This document shows, one piece after another, positions 58,290 through 64,000 of a stretch of DNA of 64,000 nucleotides. The position numbers were made by a program, and so were the translations under genes. Position 1 is the stretch's first letter. Every line of letters starts with the position of its first letter. This DNA is from Meta bourneti (lineage: Eukaryota > Arthropoda > Arachnida > Araneae > Tetragnathidae), in the NCBI GenBank assembly GCA_933210815.1, contig OW119924.1, forward strand, positions 103,121,750 to 103,185,749. The letters run 5' to 3'. The notes below the pieces were generated by a model. It was given only the letters and a program-made list of their open reading frames with translations. It did no database searches and was not told the DNA's origin.

Positions 58290-59047
58290 AGTACATAATT
58301 GGTAATTCAAACAAGACTCAAATATCAAAGTAGAGTTATTACAAATGATTCATGGGGCAGAATTTGACTTCCAAATGGACGTGTGCAATGTAACGAGAAC
58401 ACACAGCTAACGTTTGTAGTGCTATGTGGACAATTTCTAGTTCTTTTCAAGTAGCACTCGTTGTTTTCTGTGTAATATTTTAAGAAATGTGTTTTGAAAT
58501 CCGAGGGATCATTTGCAATAGCCCCATTCAAATATTGTTGAGTTTACAAGCATTGAATATTTTTTCCTGTTACAATAGAATTGTCAGTTGTATTGCTCCA
58601 GTGCGATGTAAATTCAACTAAATACCTACCTATTGCAATAGAGAGTAGAACGATCGAAAAAGAGTATTCCACGACAAAGAATATTTGAATCAATAAGGAT
58701 ATAAAATATAAATAAAGGAAATAATCGGTATGTTTATCGAAGCTTTAAGTATTAGCATTTTGATTTTTTTATTCAATCATAAGTTTGAGTGACGTGGTTG
58801 AAGTTCTAAAAACGTGTACAATGTACAAAGTACAAGTTATTTTGGTTAAATGAAATGTCTTATTTTCACAGATAATCAATTAGACTCAATTTTGATGTGA
58901 AGATACCTCAGGTTCACCTTGATAGAGTGAATGAATGCAAACTCTACTCTGATCGTAAAACTCCTATTCTGTTAAGATATAGAGGTTTAAAATCTTCCGA
59001 TACTTCGTATTTAGGAGTTGGTATCGGTGCTATTTTGGAAAATAATA
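58290..59047. other. Unassigned AT-rich DNA with a SINE tail fragment
   Basis: Bases 58,585-58,632 (ttgctccagtgcgatgtaaatt, acctacctatt) are a plus-strand tail fragment of the GGTA SINE. Nothing else is recognised. Confidence 0.5.
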
Positions 59048-59366
59048 TACTCTTCTGCTAGTAGGTATGGTACGTATTTTAATTAACGTCGCACTGGAGC
59101 AACACAACGTGCTATTGGCGACGGTACGGGATCAAACCCGAAGGGAAAGATCCTAGGACAACAACGCCACGTAATTTTGAGCCAAGGTCAAATGACGAGG
59201 TTACACCTGAGCTGGCACCCCACTCTCCAAACTTCCACACCACGCCGACGTGAGGACATTTTAGGCCACGTCGGATTTAACATGCACCAACCCCCTTTGT
59301 AAACGACGGTCTTTGGCTTAATTCGTTACTCTTCCAACCGGGCTGCGGTGGCCCTACTCTTCTGCT
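59048..59366 (-). repeat. GGTA-tailed SINE with 12-bp target duplication
   Basis: tactcttctgct occurs at 59,048-59,059 and 59,355-59,366 around a full-length copy. The head has lost its box B region (gtctttggctta, then attcgttactc). Confidence 0.92.
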
Positions 59367-59427
59367 GGATCACTGAAGCCTTTTAAAATTACTGCCTTAA
59401 AGCCTTAAGTTGGTAAGGTTGGTTGGA

Positions 59428-59650
59428 TTTTTTGGTACACGGGTCATATTTGGTCAAGCTGCGCCAAGTAGCGTGAAGGAAATAAACATTCGCACAAAAG
59501 GGACGAAGTCAAGTAATGGACATCAAGGGAAAGTTTTACTAGTGCAAAAGTAGAGAGAAATGCACCCAGAGTAAATTGCAGGAATCCAGCCTCAGACATC
59601 TACAACTCGCAGGTATGCAAATCCACTGAACCACCGAAGACTGAGAGGCA
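59428..59650 (-). repeat. SINE-C, near full length
   Basis: Plus-strand order: catatttggtcaagctgcgcc, aagggaaagttttactag, agagagaaatgcaccc, acatctacaactcgcagg, caaatccactgaaccacc. The last two parts are the complement of a tRNA-like head. Confidence 0.75.
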
Positions 59651-59737
59651 ATGCTTCGTTTCAGCACTTCTTTCTACAAAAACAAAAAACGTCCGCTTTC
59701 CTAATGCTCTAAAACCCAAGAAAAGTTGACATATACG

Positions 59738-60356
59738 TATATGCTACTGTGAAAGACCGATATCTGGCAAATGTCGATATTCTCCGGTGAATGTCAGCAT
59801 TCACATAGTCGCTTGGTGTATGTCCGAAATATTTGCTAAATATCATTATTTCTCACTTACACCGGCAAATGTCGACATTCAGCATGCACTGATGGTGATA
59901 AGACAAAAATGCAACTTTTTAAATCATACTTTATTATTGAAACGTATTATGATATGTCAAAATAGGAGAAAGCTTAAGTGACAGCACATGTAAATAAACT
60001 CTTGAACCTAAAACGAACAGTACATTCTAAATGAGAAAAGAAAATAATACCAATAATAAACTCACACATAAATTATGTAAGATTAACGTTATACAATCTT
60101 ATTTATTGCAACAACTTAAACTGAAGGCGGAGAGGCCTCTCTGGCTGTGGCCTCTCCCCCTTCTCGTTTCCACCCCCACCTGAACTTATCTGTGCTTGTC
60201 GACATACACCGGCGATGGTCCGAATGTATAAGAATATAACCAAATATTCACTGTCATATAACCAAATATATACTGTCACCGACGTATTTGGTATGTGTCG
60301 ACATTCGCCGGAGAATATTGACATTCTCTAATTTCGGTCTTTCACGGTAACATATA
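59738..60356 (-). mobile_element. 619-bp MITE with inverted ends and subterminal iterons (right copy)
   Basis: Inverted relative to 911-1,527 and matching it over the whole length, including the GC-rich centre (gcggagaggcctc) and the catgcactgatggtg stretch. The plus-strand left end reads tatatgctactgtgaaagacc and the right end ggtctttcacggtaacatata. Confidence 0.75.
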
Positions 60357-60527
60357 TAGCACAAGTCGAACAGCAATTAGTCCACTTGTTTGATAGGGTT
60401 ATATTTTTTGGCGCATTATATTTAACCTAGCCGAGCGAAATTCCTTTTAGGAAAAATAATTTGAATTATAAAATTGCCGTGAAGGAAAAATACATTTGGT
60501 TGTAGAATTTTTTTTGGAGGGGGAGGG

Positions 60528-60740
60528 GTAAGGGCGATATTTGGCCAAGCTGTGCCAAATTACGTGAAGAAAATAAACATTCACACACAAGGAGCAATGC
60601 CGTAATAAACACAAGGAAAGTTTTACTGACACAAAAGAGAGAAATATACCCAGGATAAATTACAGGAATCGAAACAGAGACATCTAGAACTCGCAGTTGG
60701 GGGCAAATCGACTGAGCCACCCGAAGACTGAGAAGCAATG
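60528..60740 (-). repeat. SINE-C, near full length
   Basis: Contains gatatttggccaagctgtgcc, aaggaaagttttactgacac, agagagaaatatacccagg, catctagaactcgcag and gactgagccaccc. This is the clearest member and defines the family. Confidence 0.75.
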
Positions 60741-60849
60741 TTTCGTTTCAGCGCTTCTTTCTACAAAAGCGAAAAACGCCCGCTTCCCTAATGCTCTAAA
60801 ACCCAATAAAAGTTGACATACACGCGCGCACGATGCTGCAGCACGGGTG

Positions 60850-61210
60850 TCCAGTCTAGAGGGGGCGGTGTATGACATGCGCCACATTCGTTAGTCCGAA
60901 AGAAGAAGGAATGGCCAACTCACGCAGGAAGCACTCAGCGGTCCCGTTAGCGGATGATAAAAGCATTTCCCAAGGAGAGCCAGGGTTATGAATATTTAAC
61001 TCTTTCCGTCCACCTGACTTGCTCCCTTCGCCAGAATTTATATTTAATGAGCAGAGGGAATAATTAAACACGCGGGGAAAACGGCACAATGCCCCGTGAC
61101 GACATCGCCAAACAATAATAAATACAATCCGAATATTTAATTTTCTTTTCCCCGTTTCGCGTAAATAAGTCGGCATGTAAGAACCGGTGTGTGCTGACTA
61201 ACGACTTGAT
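60850..61210. other. GC-richer unique segment, possible conserved noncoding DNA
   Basis: Not repeated elsewhere in the window. It has an even composition and motifs such as ggttatgaatatttaac, gaataattaaac and aatatttaattttc. Open frames have no domain. Possible regulatory DNA, by composition only. Confidence 0.3.
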
Positions 61211-61419
61211 GAAAGTAAGAGATTTCGGCACCAGACAGGCTTAGAGACAGAGGGGTTGTGTTTATTGTCGGGAGCTTTAATTCTGGAGGATAATTTTGTT
61301 TGACAAAACTCTTCTTTTTCTGCCTGCTTACAAGCAGTGCTCTTGTGTTTTGAAATACAGCAGCTGCCTGGTTTGTTCTCTGTTATGAGGATTAGGGGTA
61401 ATATGATAAGATTTTCATG

Positions 61420-62225
61420 GTATTTCAGCTTTGGGTTTTATATAAGCATACCGGTACATATTTCAGCTCTGTGTTATATATATAAGCATAGCAGTACATA
61501 TTTAAGCTCTGGGTTATATATAAGCATACCAGTATATATGTAAGCTCTGGGTTAAATATAATCATACCAGTACATATTTAAGCAATGGGTTAAATATAAG
61601 CATAGCAGTACATATTTAAGCTCTGGTTTATATATAAGCATACCGATACATATTTAAGCTCTGGGTTATAATAAGCATACTGATACATATTTCAGCTCTG
61701 TGTTATATATATAAGCATAGCAGTACATATTTAAGCTCTGGGTTATATATAAGCATACCAGTACCCAGTTAAATATAAGCATACGTTGCATATTTAAGCT
61801 CTGGGTTATATATAAGCATACCAGTATATATGTAAGCTCTGGGTTAAATATAATCATACCAGTACATATTTAAGCAATGGGTTAAATATAAGCATAGCAG
61901 TACATATTTAAGCTCTGGTTTATATATAAGCATACCGATACATATTTAAGCTCTGGGTTATAATAAGCATACTGATACATATTTAAGCTCTGGTGTTTAT
62001 ATATAAGCATACCAGTACATATTTAAGCTTTGGGTTATAAATATAAGCATACCGGTACTTATTTAAGCTCTGGGTTATAAATAAGCATACCGATACATAT
62101 TTAAGCTCTGGGTTATAATAAGCATACTGATACATATTTAAGCAATGGGTTAAATATAAGCATACCAGTACATATTTAAGCTTTGGGTTATAAATATAAG
62201 CATACCGGTGCTTATTTAAGCTTTG
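61420..62225. repeat. Minisatellite, about 38-bp unit, roughly 21 copies
   Basis: The unit contains ataagcataccagtaca, tatttaagctctggg and a ttatata linker. Units vary at a few positions (ccagta, ccggta, gcagta, ccgata; ctctggg, caatggg). Blocks of several variants are themselves repeated at an offset of 292 bp (61,531 onward against 61,823 onward). Confidence 0.95.
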
Positions 62226-62329
62226 GCCGTGTCAGAAGGCACTCAATGCCAAAGATGATAAACTCTTTCATTTAAAGTTGCATTATGATCGATATTTTAA
62301 TCTTTAAGATTCCTCATGTAACGGTGCCC

Positions 62330-62500
62330 TTTGGGGCACATCTTCAGGTGTAAACGGGCATCAAAACCCAGAGGCACCCATGTGATCTGCCCTCTCTTTT
62401 ATCCTCGCCTTCTGCTTTTCTTTCCTCCCTTGTTGCTGTCTTGTGTTTTTCGCAGCTTGACCAAATATGGCCCTTGCGCAGTAAAACCTAAATCCAACCA
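62330..62500 (+). repeat. SINE-C tail fragment
   Basis: gtcttgtgtttttcgcag, cttgaccaaatatggccctt and gcgcagtaaaacct match the 3' end of the SINE-C family. Confidence 0.5.
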
Positions 62501-62629
62501 ACCTCATATAACGGTTGTGTGGTTATTTTATGGCGAAAGGACCAGATCCGGCCAAACTGTTTGGTTCTCTCTCTCCTCTCTACGTTAACCACTTTCACGA
62601 TCTTCGGTTTAAAAAAATCTGACTAGCTG

Positions 62630-62702
62630 AGCCCAGATAGCCAGTCGGTAGAGCGTTAGGCTTTTAACCAAACAGTCCAGTCTTAGAATCCGCTATTCCA
62701 AT
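62630..62702 (+). tRNA. tRNA-Lys(UUU)-like pseudogene
   Basis: gcccagatagccagtcggta, gagcgttaggcttttaacc and a 3' part resembling the T arm line up with tRNA-Lys, with TTT at the anticodon. The T arm and the 3' acceptor strand do not pair well, so I regard it as a decayed tRNA copy or SINE head, not a working gene. Confidence 0.4.
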
Positions 62703-62709
62703 GAACGTT

Positions 62710-62890
62710 TAGCCGGCTTGGTAGCCGGATGATTAACGCTCTGACTCTTGGCCCAACAGGTTCTGAGTTCGAGTCCTGGTAAGGGAACAGACGATTATAA
62801 GTAGTACTGAATCCACTTTACGCTGTAGGTCCTGGTAAAAGAAGTCCTCGTGCAGCAAAGGACTGTAAAGCGTTAAACCTAATACAAATT
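62710..62890 (+). repeat. tRNA-derived SINE-like sequence
   Basis: Head gccggcttggtagccggatg with box B gagttcgagtcctgg, then a short body ending agcaaaggactgtaaagcg. It is a different family from the two main SINEs. Confidence 0.5.
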
Positions 62891-63675
62891 TGAAAATATT
62901 AATGGTTCTGGTGTATTATATTGAAACTTGCGTTTATAAAATTTCAATCGAGTTTCGGTACTTTACTTACTTTTTTTAATCTATTTTGTTGTTACCGTGA
63001 ATATTATTGATTGAGTACACATAATCTGGCTTGTGTTCTTGATCTCAAGGTGTCGCTTATAAATCGTCGTCAATTAATGGACCTATACTCGCAGATTGAT
63101 AGGGTAGTAGGAAAATCCACTGATCCCGGCGACCTCATCTCGTATACATCAAGCAAAATAATGCTCAAATAAGTAGAGGTTATAAGTTGATGCTGATTTT
63201 GGTGGCAAATTTTCCCCTAGTGCATGGAATCAGCGTCAGATGCCGATTTTCGCCATCAGGTGGCAGCACGTTTATCTTTTCGGACAGAAATATAATTGGT
63301 TCCGATCACCGGTATTCAGAATATTTTTCGACGAAATTAATACGTGAATGGAATAGAACAGCGACAAAGGGTTTCTCTCTTTGTTTTTTTTTTTTATTTC
63401 TTTCGAATGTCAAAATAATTTTATACGCAACATCACAGGCTGTCTTTGGAGCGTGCTTCTGAAAACGGATTGCAAAAAGATTTTGAGTGTCCAAAATAAA
63501 TAAAAATAAATGTTCGAAATGAATAAAAGAAATGTACAAGAAAAACGACAAAATGTGACAATTTTAAAAGAAAAAATACGTTCGAGGCTTTATTTACTCG
63601 CTGAAAGACAGGTGAAACATTGAGATTGACAAGTTCTGCTTTGTCGTAGTTAAATGCCCCAAATGTTTGAGCAAA
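62891..63675. other. Unassigned DNA
   Basis: No gene or repeat that I can support. Short open frames near 63,190-63,550 overlap on opposite strands without a domain. Confidence 0.4.
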
Positions 63676-63800
63676 AGGTAGGTAATTAATTAACGTCGCA
63701 TTGGAGCAACACAACGTGCTATTGGCGACGGTCCGGGATCAAAACCGAAGGGAAAGATCCGAGGACAGCACCACGTAGTTTTGAATCACGGTCAGAAGTC
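63676..63800 (-). repeat. GGTA-tailed SINE, 3' part
   Basis: Tail aaggtaggtaattaattaacg, body to cacggtcagaagtcg; the head is missing. Confidence 0.8.
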
Positions 63801-64000
63801 GTTTAACAAAAGGACGCGAATACCACCCGAATTATATTAAATGAGTTGAACTTATTGGGTACTGTACTATCTATATGAATATTTCGTTTTAGATGTTGAC
63901 TGTAGAAGAAATGTGATTTAACCAAATAACTAAATTTTATTTGTGACCTATTTCCATTTTAACCCTTCCAAGTACACTTTTCTTCAATTAACTTGAAGTG
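63801..64000. other. Unassigned right edge
   Basis: AT-rich; nothing recognised. Confidence 0.4.

Noticed and set aside
61337..61857. Frames with repeated hydrophobic motifs
   Set aside because: Translation of the 38-bp minisatellite.
61420..62225. CRISPR-like array
   Set aside because: Units are contiguous, without unique spacers, and the window is clearly eukaryotic.

Overview
This is eukaryotic, intron-bearing, repeat-saturated nuclear DNA, about two-thirds A+T by eye. It carries BEL/Pao LTR retrotransposons, mariner, Tc1, hAT, pogo-like and piggyBac-like DNA elements, and tRNA-derived SINEs. This mix fits an arthropod; a spider or other chelicerate is my best guess, but that is an inference and not a sequence match. 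No CRISPR, operon or bacterial gene is present.

Layout. 1-2,522: SINEs, a 617-bp MITE and unassigned DNA. 2,523-14,022: unit 1 of a large direct tandem duplication, made of block A1 (to about 7,252) and block B1. 14,023-53,935: unit 2 of the same duplication, made of block A2 (14,023-21,565) and block B2 (44,595-53,935), forced apart by about 23 kb of later DNA. That 23 kb holds SINEs, a dead mariner, a hAT fragment, a LINE relic, a GC-richer unique segment (27,360-28,140), and a BEL/Pao element (29,167-41,711) with a second, intact BEL/Pao element nested inside it in the opposite orientation (33,959-40,233). 53,936-64,000: SINEs, a diverged satellite, a piggyBac-type MITE, unique GC-richer patches, the second copy of the 617-bp MITE (inverted), a 38-bp minisatellite and tRNA-like sequences.

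The only convincing host-type gene is an unrecognised spliced gene, present once in B1 (8,045-9,598) and once in B2 (45,378-47,112). Both copies keep the same splice sites, phases and open frame. They differ in the copy number of a 53-54-residue internal repeat and show many amino-acid changes with few silent ones over the last part of the main exon. I do not recognise the family.

Because the unit is duplicated, each copy can serve as an empty site for insertions in the other. This confirms a 2.4-kb hAT (8-bp TSD, in A2 only), a 518-bp pogo-like MITE (TA TSD, in B1 only) and a Tc1 element (TA, in B2 only). The best-preserved mobile gene is the 1,753-residue BEL/Pao polyprotein on the minus strand. 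It is intact, has a tRNA-Phe-type primer site and 266-bp LTRs that are identical by eye, so it is a recent and possibly competent insertion. It landed in the integrase region of an older relative that already carries, or has since gained, four frameshifting deletions and a stop codon.
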